NCBI RefSeq assembly: GCF_963677075.1
Contig: NZ_OY781873.1
Coordinates: 1,823,715 to 1,887,714, forward strand
Length of the DNA: 64,000 nt
Reading direction: 5' to 3'
From: an uncultured Sphaerochaeta sp.
Lineage (GTDB): Bacteria > Spirochaetota > Spirochaetia > Sphaerochaetales > Sphaerochaetaceae
Position 1 is the first letter of the stretch; the number at the start of each line of letters is the position of its first letter. Under the pieces are notes generated by a model. It was given only the letters and a program-made list of their open reading frames with translations. It had not been told where the DNA came from and did no database searches. The translations under genes and the position numbers were made by a program. Positions 16,692 to 25,246 of this stretch are shown piece by piece.

Positions 16692-17822
16692 CTATCCTAC
16701 CACCTTTCCCAATTCCTCTTGCACCTTGGCAACTACCTCCATATCACTGGCGGTCAGATGCAGATATAGCTCAGTCATGTCCTCGCTTTCGTGACCAACT
16801 ATTGCCCGGGTCACCTCTCCCTGGATACCTGATGCAATCAGGCGTGTGTTGAAGAAATGGCGCCAACTATGGAAGCATAGCCGTTTACGTTTGTAATCTA
16901 TGCCTAGATCTTTCATTCGGAAATAAAGGTTATCCAATAGATGATCAGGGTTGACCGGATGCTCCCCGCCATCAAGACTGAAGATGAATCCTCGTTTAGG
17001 TGCATAGAAGAGCAATGCACTCCTGAGAGCAGGCGGGATTGGGACATGTCGTGGTTTGTCCGCCTTCGTGGATTTGACTCCAACTGTTACATCAAAAGAA
17101 TGTCGAACGAGGATATGGTCGCCTTTTATGTCTCCCGACTTGAGTGCTCTTATCTCACCTTCACGCATTCCTGTCATAGCTGCCGTATATGACCCCAACC
17201 AAGCCAGAGGAGATCTCCATGCCTCTCTGTCATTCAGAATCAAGCGGGCTTCGTCTAGAGTAAAGCAACCGCGCCTTTTATAATTGTCAGCTAGCTTATG
17301 GACGCTTTTAGCTGGATTTGTTGCCAACAATCCTTGCTGTACAGCTACATCTAGCATTTCGCGCAACATTCGCAACATCTTATTCGCTGTGCTGTTTGCT
17401 AAGGGAGGGTATTTCTTATCCTTAATGATCCTTACCTTGATCATACTCAGAAGCCAGCGATTAACCATGTCCGGCGTGATGTCCGTGAGAAGGTAATCTC
17501 CGAAAGTCGGTAGAATATTTTTTCCCATGCTATGACGATTATTGCGGCAAAGGGTCTGAGAAAATTTATAACCCCTCAGTATCTTATCAGTTACAATAGG
17601 GCATTTGCCCCAGATCCAGAAAGGCTCGGCGAACTCCCTAAAAGTCAATTTTTCTTTCCGACTAGGGATAAGGGCCCCTTGTTGAGCTAGCAATAGACAA
17701 TATGCATATGCAGCGCTTTTCTTGTTAAGTCCTGTACTATATTTTCGACGTTTCCCATTTTCGTCGTATGTATAGTACTGCCAAATTCCATTTAATCTTG
17801 TCAGTGTGAATGTTCCTTTCAT
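16692..17822 (-). CDS. Prophage tyrosine recombinase (integrase)
   Basis: 376 aa from the ATG at 17822, which has GGAGAAAGGG just upstream; the frame stays open to 17969, inside the tRNA gene, but upstream starts lack a ribosome site. An N-terminal arm-binding segment (TFTLTRLNGIWQYYTYDENGK) and a SAM-like core-binding domain precede the catalytic domain. Visible catalytic residues are Arg in TGMREGEIRALK (about 217), HxxR in HSWRHFFNTR (about 320) and Tyr in ELYLHLT (about 350). It catalyses site-specific integration and excision at the adjacent tRNA-Leu. No excisionase gene was found nearby. Confidence 0.93.
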   Translation of the reverse strand: MKGTFTLTRLNGIWQYYTYDENGKRRKYSTGLNKKSAAYAYCLLLAQQGALIPSRKEKLTFREFAEPFWIWGKCPIVTDKILRGYKFSQTLCRNNRHSMGKNILPTFGDYLLTDITPDMVNRWLLSMIKVRIIKDKKYPPLANSTANKMLRMLREMLDVAVQQGLLATNPAKSVHKLADNYKRRGCFTLDEARLILNDREAWRSPLAWLGSYTAAMTGMREGEIRALKSGDIKGDHILVRHSFDVTVGVKSTKADKPRHVPIPPALRSALLFYAPKRGFIFSLDGGEHPVNPDHLLDNLYFRMKDLGIDYKRKRLCFHSWRHFFNTRLIASGIQGEVTRAIVGHESEDMTELYLHLTASDMEVVAKVQEELGKVVG

Positions 17823-17942
17823 TTTCCCTTTCTCCATAAGATGAGTAGACTTTTGAGTAGACTCATTCATAAATTCCAGAGGAAGGATAAAAAAGAAAAA
17901 CCCTTCCCTGCCTAATTTCTTAAACAGAAAAGGGTTATTGAG

Positions 17943-18027
17943 TGCGGTAGACTGGACTTGAACCAGCACAAGATTTCTCCCACTAGCACCTCAAGCTAGC
18001 GTGTCTACCAAATTCCACCACTACCGC
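17943..18027 (-). tRNA. tRNA-Leu (anticodon GAG), presumed prophage attachment site
   Basis: The minus strand folds as a class II tRNA: acceptor GCGGTAG paired with CTACCGC, D-arm TGGTAGACAC, anticodon stem CTAGC/GCTAG with loop TTGAGGT (anticodon GAG), a long variable arm and a GGTTCAAGTCC T-arm; discriminator A. CCA is not encoded. The 3' end points at the prophage and lies inside the extended integrase reading frame, so the attachment core is probably the T-arm/acceptor 3' part. The duplicate copy would be at the left prophage end outside the window. Confidence 0.93.
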
Positions 18028-18124
18028 ATTCTTGAAGTATTGTTCGCTCTTGAAGTGAACGTGCCAACAATACAACAAGGGCGGGGAGCTCGTCAAGCCC
18101 TCTTTTGAAATTTGAGTGCAACAT

Positions 18125-19906
18125 TTACGAGAGCAGTCTTTCCGCCTGGGCCAAAAGGGATGAGAAGGTGGAAAGAGCATCCTTTACCGGCTCTTCCTTC
18201 TGCATATCGACACCAGCTTTCCGTAGTGATTCGATGGGGTAGAGGCTGCCTCCACTACGAAGGAATTCGAGGTACGACTGCCTGTCTTGCTCTGTCCCAT
18301 TGAGCACTTTCTTACTGAGGGCGATGGAAGCACTTAATCCTGTCGCATACTTGTAGACATAGAACGGACTGTAGAAGTGTGGTATTCTCAATCCTTCCAG
18401 GTCGCTCTCCTCTGCAAAAGATACTGCGTCCCCGAAGTACAGCTCCAGCAGCATGCGGTACTCGCTTCTCAGTAACTCCAGGGTGATCGGTACGCCAGCT
18501 TCGGCTTCCCTGTGGATGATCATCTCATACTCGGCAAACATCGTCTGCCTGAAGAGTGTAGCCACAATGTCATCAATCTGTTTTCCGATGATATAGGCTT
18601 TCATCCGATCATCAGTTGCATGGTCGATCAAATATTTGGCCAGTAGTTGCTCATTGAAGGTCGAGGCGACCTCAGCCTCGAAAATGGTATAGTCATAGTG
18701 GAAATAGGGATTATTCTTTGCACTGTAATAGCTATGCATTGAGTGTCCGCCTTCATGGGCTACCGTAAAGACATCACGTAGCACGTCCTCCTTGTAGTTA
18801 AGGAGAATATAGGGCTTGCTGGTAAATGTACCGCTGCTGAATGCACCGCTTCGTTTGCCTTTGTTCTCATAGCGGTCTACCCATCTGTCCTTTGTCAGCC
18901 CATCAGTGATGGTCTGTACATACTCACTGCCAAGCGGTGCAAGTGCTGACCCAATCATGGAGACTGCCTCTTCATAAGGGGTTTCACTGGTTACTCCCTT
19001 TATCAGGGGAACATAGACATCCCAATGGGAGAGTTTCTCCAAGCCAAGGAGATTCGCTCTCATCCTGTAGTAACGATGAAGGGTAGGGAGTGCATCGTGG
19101 ACAGCCTTGATCAGGTTGTCATATACGGATACCGGAACATTGTCCGGGAAGAGTGCCATCTCCCTGCAACTCTCATATCCTCTTGCCTTGGCCCGGAAGA
19201 TGTCCTGCTTTACCTGTCCCTCGTAGAGCCTTGCAATGGCATGCTTGCTCTTTTCATACACCGCATAGAACTGTCTGTAAGCCCGTTCCCTCACTGCTCT
19301 ATCCTCTTGCATGAGGAACGAGCTCAAGGAGCTCTGGGTGAGGGGTTTCCCATCGATCTCACCAAAGTCAAAATCAACATTGGTTAGGTCGCTGAACGTG
19401 GACCGTGGTGTGGAAGCAACTTCGCTTTGCAGAGCGAGGAGACGCTCCTCCCCCTCACTCAGCACATGGGGTTTGAACCGTCTTGCTTTCTCAATATAGA
19501 CACGGTAGGGAGCAAAGTCCTTATCACTCAGGTATCCATCAATAATCTCATCTGCAATACCGAGCAGTTCAGGGTCAAAGAATGCCATGGCAGCTGAGAG
19601 TTGACTCAGAAGACTGGCCGATAGGCTGTATCGTTTGACATTGGTGTTATCAGAGGCATCGGATGCATACCCCAGGAAAGCCCAGTTATAAATTCGTTCC
19701 AGAAGAATACCGGTTTCTTCGTACCATCTCATGGTAGCCAGGAATGAATCCTTTCCTTTCTCAAGGGAGCCCTTCAAACCAGGAGCCTCAGCGATACGTT
19801 GTTTCATCGCTTCCGTTGCTGCTTCCCAGTCTGCAGCATCTGCAAAGAGGCTGGTAAGGTCCCAGGTATCCTGCTCAAGTTGATCTGCTCGTGTCTGTAT
19901 ACTCAT
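18125..19906 (-). CDS. pepF: Oligoendopeptidase F (M3 family)
   Basis: 593 aa from the ATG at 19906, preceded by AGGAG; the longer frame to 19984 lacks support. The zinc-binding HEGGH motif (about residue 383, followed by SMHSYY) defines the M3B metallopeptidases. The usual helical N-terminal domain (WDLTSLFADAADWEAATEAM) is present and the length fits the family. It is a cytoplasmic enzyme that cuts short peptides for amino-acid recycling. The rdgB gene lies upstream in the same direction, but an IS110 element sits between them, so any original cotranscription has been interrupted. Confidence 0.94.
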   Translation of the reverse strand: MSIQTRADQLEQDTWDLTSLFADAADWEAATEAMKQRIAEAPGLKGSLEKGKDSFLATMRWYEETGILLERIYNWAFLGYASDASDNTNVKRYSLSASLLSQLSAAMAFFDPELLGIADEIIDGYLSDKDFAPYRVYIEKARRFKPHVLSEGEERLLALQSEVASTPRSTFSDLTNVDFDFGEIDGKPLTQSSLSSFLMQEDRAVRERAYRQFYAVYEKSKHAIARLYEGQVKQDIFRAKARGYESCREMALFPDNVPVSVYDNLIKAVHDALPTLHRYYRMRANLLGLEKLSHWDVYVPLIKGVTSETPYEEAVSMIGSALAPLGSEYVQTITDGLTKDRWVDRYENKGKRSGAFSSGTFTSKPYILLNYKEDVLRDVFTVAHEGGHSMHSYYSAKNNPYFHYDYTIFEAEVASTFNEQLLAKYLIDHATDDRMKAYIIGKQIDDIVATLFRQTMFAEYEMIIHREAEAGVPITLELLRSEYRMLLELYFGDAVSFAEESDLEGLRIPHFYSPFYVYKYATGLSASIALSKKVLNGTEQDRQSYLEFLRSGGSLYPIESLRKAGVDMQKEEPVKDALSTFSSLLAQAERLLS

Positions 19907-19985
19907 GAAATTTCTCCTATAAAAAGTCAACAGTAAAGTTAGGAAACTGCTAACCTTTGTTTGTTTTACTATAGGAGCTGTCAAG

Positions 19986-21119
19986 TCAAGCCCCTATGAC
20001 CTCCTCGACGGTGAACAGACACTTGTTCCTCACCATTAAGGCTGGATTGAACGGTTCCCTGTTGTGGAGCATGGCAAAGATGATTCTCGCCAATTTCCTG
20101 GTCGTTGCAATGATTGACTTGCCGGAACCCTTGCCCGTCTTCATTGCCCGGTAATCGGTTATCAGCCTCCATTCACCGGTTATCTTGGAGAGCCGTATCA
20201 TGCCCATTGTGGCCTGCACGAGTGCTGTTCTCAGCTCCTGCGGGCCGTGCTTGGTTATCCTGCCCATGTGCACCGTCTCGTTGGAGTTGTGCACCGAGGG
20301 CACGATGCCCACGTACGAGGCGAATCGCTTGAAATCCCCGCAGAACCTCTTGTCCAGGTCCTTGGTGTAGGCGGCGATTGCGCTGGCCGTCAGGAACCCG
20401 ACACCCGGGATGGTCATCAGCAGCTGCACATCCTCGTCGTCCCTGGTCATCTCCCGAAGGCGCTTCTCCAGGACCTTGATTTGCTCCTGCACACCTTCTA
20501 TAATGCCAAGTATCACCTCGAGTGATGCGGCGGCCTCTGTAAAACCTTGATCCGCGAGATCTTTAACCAGGGCCTGCCGCTTTTTATTGCTCTGCAGCTG
20601 GGCTGCCTTGGTCGTGATCCCGTAGCCGAGCAGCATCCCGTGGATCTGGTTCTTCATCTTCACCGTGCTGCTCACCAAAAGGCTCCTGCACTTGATCATC
20701 CTCCTGAGCTCCTCGCTGCTCTGGTCCGCCAGGTGGCTTTCCGGCAGCATGTCCTTGCCCAGGTAGTAGGCCAGCGTTGCAGCATCCCCTCTGTCGTTCT
20801 TCTTGGTGCTCTGGCTGATCACCTTGAACTTGTTGGTGTTCACCACAACCACGGAGAACCCCTCGCCTTCCATCCGGTTCTTGAAGTACCGTGCATTGCC
20901 GGTGGTCTCCACCGCCATGGCGACCGAGCATCCCCGCTCGTCCTCCCACTCATGCATCCTCTGCACAAATGCCTGGTAGCCCTCCGTCGTGGTCCGGTAC
21001 ATCCCTTCCTCCAACAGCTCCCCGTCCTCTCCCATCACACAGATGGTGAGCTGGCTCTTGTGCAGGTCGACCCCTACGCTCAACTGTTCAATCTTCTCTT
21101 CTCGCTGCTTGTTGCCCAT
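19986..21119 (-). CDS. IS110-family DEDD transposase/recombinase
   Basis: 377 aa from the ATG at 21119 (AAGGAGG upstream); a TTG at 21149 is in frame but less likely. The N-terminal RuvC-like DEDD domain shows D18 (GVDLHK), E71 (AVETTG), D109 and D112 (KNDRGDAATLAYY). A coiled-coil region (residues about 200-245) follows, then the C-terminal Transposase_20 domain with TIPGVGFLTASAIAAY and GRITKHGPQELR. All family hallmarks are intact, so the element may be active. IS110 enzymes are guided by a structured bridge RNA made from the element's own noncoding end. The base composition is more GC-rich than the flanking genes, consistent with transfer. Confidence 0.95.
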   Translation of the reverse strand: MGNKQREEKIEQLSVGVDLHKSQLTICVMGEDGELLEEGMYRTTTEGYQAFVQRMHEWEDERGCSVAMAVETTGNARYFKNRMEGEGFSVVVVNTNKFKVISQSTKKNDRGDAATLAYYLGKDMLPESHLADQSSEELRRMIKCRSLLVSSTVKMKNQIHGMLLGYGITTKAAQLQSNKKRQALVKDLADQGFTEAAASLEVILGIIEGVQEQIKVLEKRLREMTRDDEDVQLLMTIPGVGFLTASAIAAYTKDLDKRFCGDFKRFASYVGIVPSVHNSNETVHMGRITKHGPQELRTALVQATMGMIRLSKITGEWRLITDYRAMKTGKGSGKSIIATTRKLARIIFAMLHNREPFNPALMVRNKCLFTVEEVIGA

Positions 21120-21136
21120 CTCAAGGCCTCCTTGTG

Positions 21137-21345
21137 CTTTGGTCGGCAAGACAGCTTCCGTTCGGTGATTCCGTCCAATCTCCTATCCGGCCTATCCGCC
21201 ATCGCTGACGGTGACCATTGAATGATTCGGTACAAACTCTTCATTCTCCTAATCGGCCTCTTACGACCATCAAACATGTCGAACTTGCACCTACTCTGTC
21301 TTCCAACCTTGTATCTATAATGATACACCCTTCAGACAGAGCCTC
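21137..21345 (-). ncRNA. Candidate IS110 bridge RNA
   Basis: The 239-bp noncoding region upstream of the transposase, on the same strand, has clear secondary structure. A perfect 8-bp stem (CTCTGTCT at 21341-21334 with AGACAGAG at 21301-21294) encloses an inner hairpin GTATC-6 nt-GATAC (21326-21322 / 21315-21311), like the 5' stem-loop of described bridge RNAs. Further down are a repeated GGATAGG(CC)GGATAGG segment and candidate internal-loop sequence. Position and structure fit; RNA ends and guide loops are not defined from sequence alone. Confidence 0.5.
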
Positions 21346-21354
21346 AGTAACCAC

Positions 21355-21969
21355 CTACTGACTTTTTATCATTCCTCCTAACAAGGTAATCAAGTGACGG
21401 GTAGCTCTCCCACGGTGGCTATAGCGGTCTTTCTCTTCCTCAGAAAGTTCTGCCATGGTTCTTCCTGCTTCCTTCACGATGAAAACGGGATCATAACCAA
21501 ACCCGCCCATCCCATAGCTCTCTCTGGCAATGAACCCATCTACAGCCTCACAGAAGGTGAACTCTCTTCTCCCCCCCAGCACGAATGCCAAGGCACATAC
21601 AAATTGTGCACTCCGCTCCTCTTTTTTTTCCAGGTGAGCAAGATTTTTCAAGAGGAACACGTTCCTCTCTTCACTTTCCAGCATTCTCCCGAATGTCTCA
21701 AGGCCGTATCGGGCGGTTCTTACCCCCGGCTTGCCATCGAGTGCGTCAACGCAGAGGCCTGAATCATCTGCCAGGATCTTGTACCCTTCAGGTGCTTGGG
21801 AGGCCAGTGCCCTAGCCTTTCCCAGTGCATTCTCACTGAATGTTTCCGACTCTTCCTCGAAGTCAAAATCGATACCCAGCTCTTTTGGGAGCATGATGGT
21901 ATGTCCGGTTAGGATTCTGGAAAATTCCTCTTTCTTATGCTCATTGTTTGATGCCAACAATATATTCAT
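21355..21969 (-). CDS. rdgB: RdgB/HAM1 family XTP/dITP diphosphatase
   Basis: 204 aa from the ATG at 21969; the frame is open to 22023. It overlaps the preceding gene's 3' end. Family motifs are complete: LLASNNEHKKEEF at the N-terminus (substrate binding), SETFSENALGKARAL, ADDSGLCVDALDGKPGVRTARY, GGFGYDPVF and YSHRGRATRHL. The enzyme hydrolyses non-canonical purine triphosphates such as XTP and dITP to keep them out of DNA. The last few residues (MIKSQ) lie in the inverted repeat at the IS110 border, so the natural C-terminus may have been altered slightly by the insertion. Confidence 0.94.
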   Translation of the reverse strand: MNILLASNNEHKKEEFSRILTGHTIMLPKELGIDFDFEEESETFSENALGKARALASQAPEGYKILADDSGLCVDALDGKPGVRTARYGLETFGRMLESEERNVFLLKNLAHLEKKEERSAQFVCALAFVLGGRREFTFCEAVDGFIARESYGMGGFGYDPVFIVKEAGRTMAELSEEEKDRYSHRGRATRHLITLLGGMIKSQ

Positions 21970-22975
21970 GGTCCTTAAGATACTCAATGTCAGATTGTTC
22001 GTCCATATATTGGGAGAGAACACGCTTCATATAGTGTACTGAACTGTCGATGGTTCCCTTGGGAATATGCAATAATTCTCCTACTTGATGGTGACTCAAG
22101 CGAAACTCCATCTTCCTTATCTGGTTCACTTTTGTCTTGTATACGCCAATGGTCCAGCATCGTAACGCTTCCAGTCGTTCAAGAGTCTTTGCATCAGTCT
22201 CTGTTTGAAGACTATTCTCAATCTCAAGCAATCTTCTGAAGTGTCGGTTGCTTGTAGAGGTGAACGCTTCTTTGCATCGTTGCTTCTCTTCAAGCATGAG
22301 GTTTGCTGTGTTGAGATACCGGCAGAGGAGACGTGAATCAACTTCAAGAATATCTGCGAGCTTCTCAAGCAAATGTTGGTTGGCAAGCCCTGGAGAGAGG
22401 GTAAGCACGATAAGAAATCGTTTTCTGTTCACGGGTGTCGAGATCTCTCTCTTAAGCTGTAGGAGACGTTCATCAAGCACCTCTTGGCTAGCCTTGCGTT
22501 CATAGAGAAGACGATTGAAAAGTTCAGGGAGTGAGTCCATCTGTGAGACCAGAAGGTCTTTGAATGTGGTATAGGATGCAGTCTCTGCGGTCATCTCTGG
22601 CTCACTCCAGAGTTGAGCATTGGTGAATGGCTCGATTTCGCAGATAAGTCTGTCCCTGATGGAATTCGCTTGTTTCTGGGAGATGAAATATTTGGTTCGT
22701 TTACGTACTACCTGGGAGAGGTACCCTATGTAGGATAATCTGCCAATCCTATATGAAGTAAGATAGTAATCAATGGTTTTATAACAGTACAAGAGAAAGT
22801 CACTGAGATCTTCTTCCTCAAGTAAATGCAGATAATAGGGGAGGGAGTAGAGAATTTGCTGTGTCTTGTTGTGCACTGTATGATAGAGCGTAGTATTGGA
22901 CCGATCTTTCTGGTAACAAACCACCTGATCAGTCAATTTCTTGCTCTCCTTGGCAGAGATGGGTAGCCATTGCAT
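21941..22975 (-). CDS. Unknown protein with sigma-factor-like features
   Basis: 344 aa; ATG with AAGGAGG 7 bases upstream. I recognise no named family. The N-terminal part (LSDFLLYCYKTIDYYLTSYRIGRLSYIGYLSQVVRKRTKYFI) resembles sigma-70 region 2 in pattern. The C-terminus holds a helix-turn-helix much like region 4 (FRLSHHQVGELLHIPKGTIDSSVHYMKRVL). The middle is helical with LLEKLADILEVDSRLLCRYLNTA. It sits in the clpX-nrnA-rdgB run and its 3' end overlaps rdgB. A divergent sigma factor or transcription regulator is plausible; the -10 recognition residues cannot be verified by eye. Confidence 0.6.
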   Translation of the reverse strand: MQWLPISAKESKKLTDQVVCYQKDRSNTTLYHTVHNKTQQILYSLPYYLHLLEEEDLSDFLLYCYKTIDYYLTSYRIGRLSYIGYLSQVVRKRTKYFISQKQANSIRDRLICEIEPFTNAQLWSEPEMTAETASYTTFKDLLVSQMDSLPELFNRLLYERKASQEVLDERLLQLKREISTPVNRKRFLIVLTLSPGLANQHLLEKLADILEVDSRLLCRYLNTANLMLEEKQRCKEAFTSTSNRHFRRLLEIENSLQTETDAKTLERLEALRCWTIGVYKTKVNQIRKMEFRLSHHQVGELLHIPKGTIDSSVHYMKRVLSQYMDEQSDIEYLKDHEYIVGIKQ

Positions 22976-23026
22976 GGGTGCCTCCTTGTGGGATGATGCA
23001 CATACCCATGCAATGTGTATGCCAAG

Positions 23027-24013
23027 TTATGCTTTTAGCATTTTTTCAACAGCTTCGAGAAGTAGTTTCCTGGTTTCCTTTATCGGTTTGTTGACCGTGG
23101 CACCAGCTGCCTTCTTGTGTCCACCACCTCCAAAGCTTTCTGCCAAGGCCCCCACATTGATGCTGCTCTGGTGTGAGGAACGGAATCCTACCTCGGTTCT
23201 TTCACCCTCCAGCTCCTTGAAGAAGAGTACTACCTCAACTCCCTGTACTGAGAGCAACATGGTGTAAAGAGAATCGCTTGGTTTGTCTGTGGTGATGAAC
23301 TGCTTGCTGTCCTCAAGACAACTCGAGGAGATCATCACCTTTCCATCGAACAAGCTTTCACTTCGATCAATAAGCTTTCCCAGGTACTTGATATACCCGA
23401 AGCTCTTCCCACCAGTCATACGGTCATTCATGACATTGGGGGAAACCCCTAGGTCGACAAGCTCGGCCGCAAGGCGGAGCGTCTCTCCACGATATGCATT
23501 GATGAAGCGGAAGAATCCTGAATCGGTGGCAAACCCAAAGAATAAGTGTTCGGCTATCTCTTGTGAAATTTCAACATCCAGTGCTTTGTAGAGTTGCATG
23601 ATGATCAAGGTGGTGGATACCGAACGGGGAACAATATAGCGATAAGTGCCAAACTGCTCACCACTACTGTGGTGGTCGAACACCACTGTGGTAAGTCCCT
23701 CGATCTCCTCTGCAAGGTGGCCGATACGCTCTGGTGAACTACAGTCCACCACCACAATCAGAGGATCCCTCTGTTTCAGCTCATCGTCGATATGATTCAG
23801 GAAATCAGAGCGAAGATGGGAAATCTCAGAGCGATCAAAGGGCCCAGCATTTGCCATATGGACGGTCTTCCCCATCTTGAGAAGCAGGGAGTTCATCGCC
23901 ATCTGGCTGCTCAGGCAGTCACCATCGGGACTGACATGCCCGATGACAACAAACTCCTCTCGATCTCTCAATAATTCAAGAATCTCTTCATCAATTGGGG
24001 GGTAGCTGAACAT
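23027..24013 (-). CDS. nrnA: DHH-family oligoribonuclease / pAp phosphatase (NrnA-like)
   Basis: 328 aa from the ATG at 24013, one base after the clpX stop, with GGAG 8 bases upstream; I prefer this to the ATG at 24049 inside clpX. The DHH domain has VIGHVSPDGDCLSSQ, VVDCSSPERIG and FDHHSSGE, which bind the two metal ions, and the DHHA1 domain ends with FGGGGHKKAAGA. NrnA-type enzymes degrade 2-5 nt RNA and dephosphorylate pAp, and also finish breakdown of pGpG from cyclic-di-GMP; a GGDEF-EAL protein is encoded nearby. Intact by motif. Confidence 0.9.
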   Translation of the reverse strand: MFSYPPIDEEILELLRDREEFVVIGHVSPDGDCLSSQMAMNSLLLKMGKTVHMANAGPFDRSEISHLRSDFLNHIDDELKQRDPLIVVVDCSSPERIGHLAEEIEGLTTVVFDHHSSGEQFGTYRYIVPRSVSTTLIIMQLYKALDVEISQEIAEHLFFGFATDSGFFRFINAYRGETLRLAAELVDLGVSPNVMNDRMTGGKSFGYIKYLGKLIDRSESLFDGKVMISSSCLEDSKQFITTDKPSDSLYTMLLSVQGVEVVLFFKELEGERTEVGFRSSHQSSINVGALAESFGGGGHKKAAGATVNKPIKETRKLLLEAVEKMLKA

Positions 24014-24014
24014 T

Positions 24015-25244
24015 TCACGCTCCACGGATAACCTCAGGTTGTTCTCCATTTATGACACATTCCCGACCGATGATTACCTGTTTCACCTGCTTGATGGAAG
24101 GAATATCGTACATGATTCCCATCATCACATTCTCAACAATGGAGCGCAGTCCACGGGCACCGGTCTTCTGCTCAAAGGCTTTCTCTGCAACAGCTTCGAC
24201 AGCATCACTCTTGAATACAAACTCAATACCATCCAGGCGGAATGAGGCTTCATACTGGCGAATGATGGAGTTCTTTGGTTCAAGGATGATTCGCATCAAG
24301 TCGTTCTTGGTAAGATTGTCCAATGCAACATGGATGGGAAGTCTTCCAATGAACTCAGGGATCAAGCCGAACTTCACCAAATCATCGGGAAGCAACTTGC
24401 TGTACAATGTATGCAAGTCCTTGTCCTGGGCATTGATGATACTTGCGCCAAATCCCATTGCATGGGAAGAAACACGTTTCTCGATCACCTTGTCCAGCCC
24501 CACAAATGCTCCACCACAGATGAAGAGGATATTCCTTGTATTGATCTTCAACATCTCCTGGTTTGGATGTTTGCGTCCCCCCTGGGGAGGGACAGAGGCA
24601 TCAGTACCTTCGATGATCTTCAGCAGAGCCTGCTGGACACCTTCACCACTGACGTCACGTGTGATGGAAGGATTCTCTCCCTTCTTGGCAATCTTGTCGA
24701 TCTCATCAATGAAGATGATTCCAAATTCAGCTGCCTTGATGTTGTCATTTGCATTCTGGATAAGCTTAAGCAGTATGTTCTCGACATCCTCACCAACATA
24801 TCCTGCCTCGGTGAGCGTGGTGGCATCTGCAATAGCAAAGGGAACCTGAAGCTTCTTTGCAAGTGTGGAGGCTAGCAATGTCTTACCAGTACCGGTGGGT
24901 CCCACCATCAGGATATTTGACTTGTCAAGCTCGACGCCTTGCTCTGATATCTGTTTCTGATATTTAACGCGTTTGTAGTGGTTATACACTGCAACCGCGA
25001 GTACCCGTTTTGCATCTTCCTGGCCAATTACGTATTCATCCATGTACTCCTTCAGTTCCTGAGGGGTAGGGATGTGTTCGGGAAGACCGACCACTTCCTC
25101 CTGGAAGCTTGGGTCTCCGGCAAGCATATCATTACAGACCTTGATGCACTCATCACAGATGGCAACACCCGGTCCGCTGATCAATCGCTTGACCTCATCT
25201 TGGCTTTTTCCGCAGAACGAGCAGACTTTTGCATTTCTTGCCAT
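24015..25244 (-). CDS. clpX: ClpX, ATP-dependent unfoldase subunit of ClpXP
   Basis: 409 aa. N-terminal zinc-binding domain with C8, C11, C30 and C33; Walker A GPTGTGKT at 115-122; Walker [12 protein letters not shown]; sensor and arginine-finger region FIGRLPIH. The start ATG lies two bases after the clpP stop and its AAGGAG site is within the end of clpP, so the two are translationally linked. ClpX recognises and unfolds substrates for ClpP. The order tig-clpP-clpX is the classical one. Length is normal. Confidence 0.98.
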   Translation of the reverse strand: MARNAKVCSFCGKSQDEVKRLISGPGVAICDECIKVCNDMLAGDPSFQEEVVGLPEHIPTPQELKEYMDEYVIGQEDAKRVLAVAVYNHYKRVKYQKQISEQGVELDKSNILMVGPTGTGKTLLASTLAKKLQVPFAIADATTLTEAGYVGEDVENILLKLIQNANDNIKAAEFGIIFIDEIDKIAKKGENPSITRDVSGEGVQQALLKIIEGTDASVPPQGGRKHPNQEMLKINTRNILFICGGAFVGLDKVIEKRVSSHAMGFGASIINAQDKDLHTLYSKLLPDDLVKFGLIPEFIGRLPIHVALDNLTKNDLMRIILEPKNSIIRQYEASFRLDGIEFVFKSDAVEAVAEKAFEQKTGARGLRSIVENVMMGIMYDIPSIKQVKQVIIGRECVINGEQPEVIRGA

Positions 25245-25246
25245 TA

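Larger units (their letters stand above)
1..17943. mobile_element. Right-hand part of an integrated prophage, ending at tRNA-Leu(GAG)
   Basis: The stretch runs from a giant phage-type polyvalent protein through tail-fibre-like and lysis genes to a tyrosine integrase that directly abuts the 3' end of a tRNA-Leu gene, the classic attachment site. Beyond the tRNA the genes are ordinary housekeeping genes. The left end, the head, packaging and tail-tube genes, the lysogeny repressor and the second attachment copy lie outside the window, so intactness cannot be judged. Late genes are on the plus strand and the integrase is on the minus strand. The block at 12247-16635 is non-structural cargo (lipoprotein, restriction-modification, Abi-alpha). 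Seen: gene order and integrase next to the tRNA. Inferred: the boundary. Confidence 0.88.
19919..21369 (-). mobile_element. IS110-family insertion sequence between rdgB and pepF (boundaries approximate)
   Basis: One DEDD transposase gene with 239 bp of noncoding DNA upstream of it and under 70 bp downstream, the layout of IS110-group elements whose bridge RNA lies at the 5' end. A perfect 11-bp inverted repeat (ATAAAAAGTCA at 19919-19929, TGACTTTTTAT at 21359-21369) brackets the unit, though the right copy includes the last codons of rdgB, so it may be chance or may mark the ends. IS110 elements leave no target duplication, so exact ends need a comparison with an empty site. Confidence 0.75.

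Noticed and set aside
17823..17969. Longer N-terminus for the integrase
   Set aside because: Extends into tRNA-Leu and the upstream starts have no ribosome site; the ATG at 17822 is better supported.
18031..18056. Direct repeat CTTGAAGT (18031-18038 and 18049-18056) upstream of tRNA-Leu
   Set aside because: Only 8 bp, no further support; could be chance.
20547..21221. 224-aa plus-strand open frame in the IS110 element
   Set aside because: Antisense to the transposase, whose DEDD motifs are intact; codon pattern is that of a mirror frame in GC-rich DNA.
24052..24849. 265-aa plus-strand open frame in clpX
   Set aside because: Antisense shadow of clpX.
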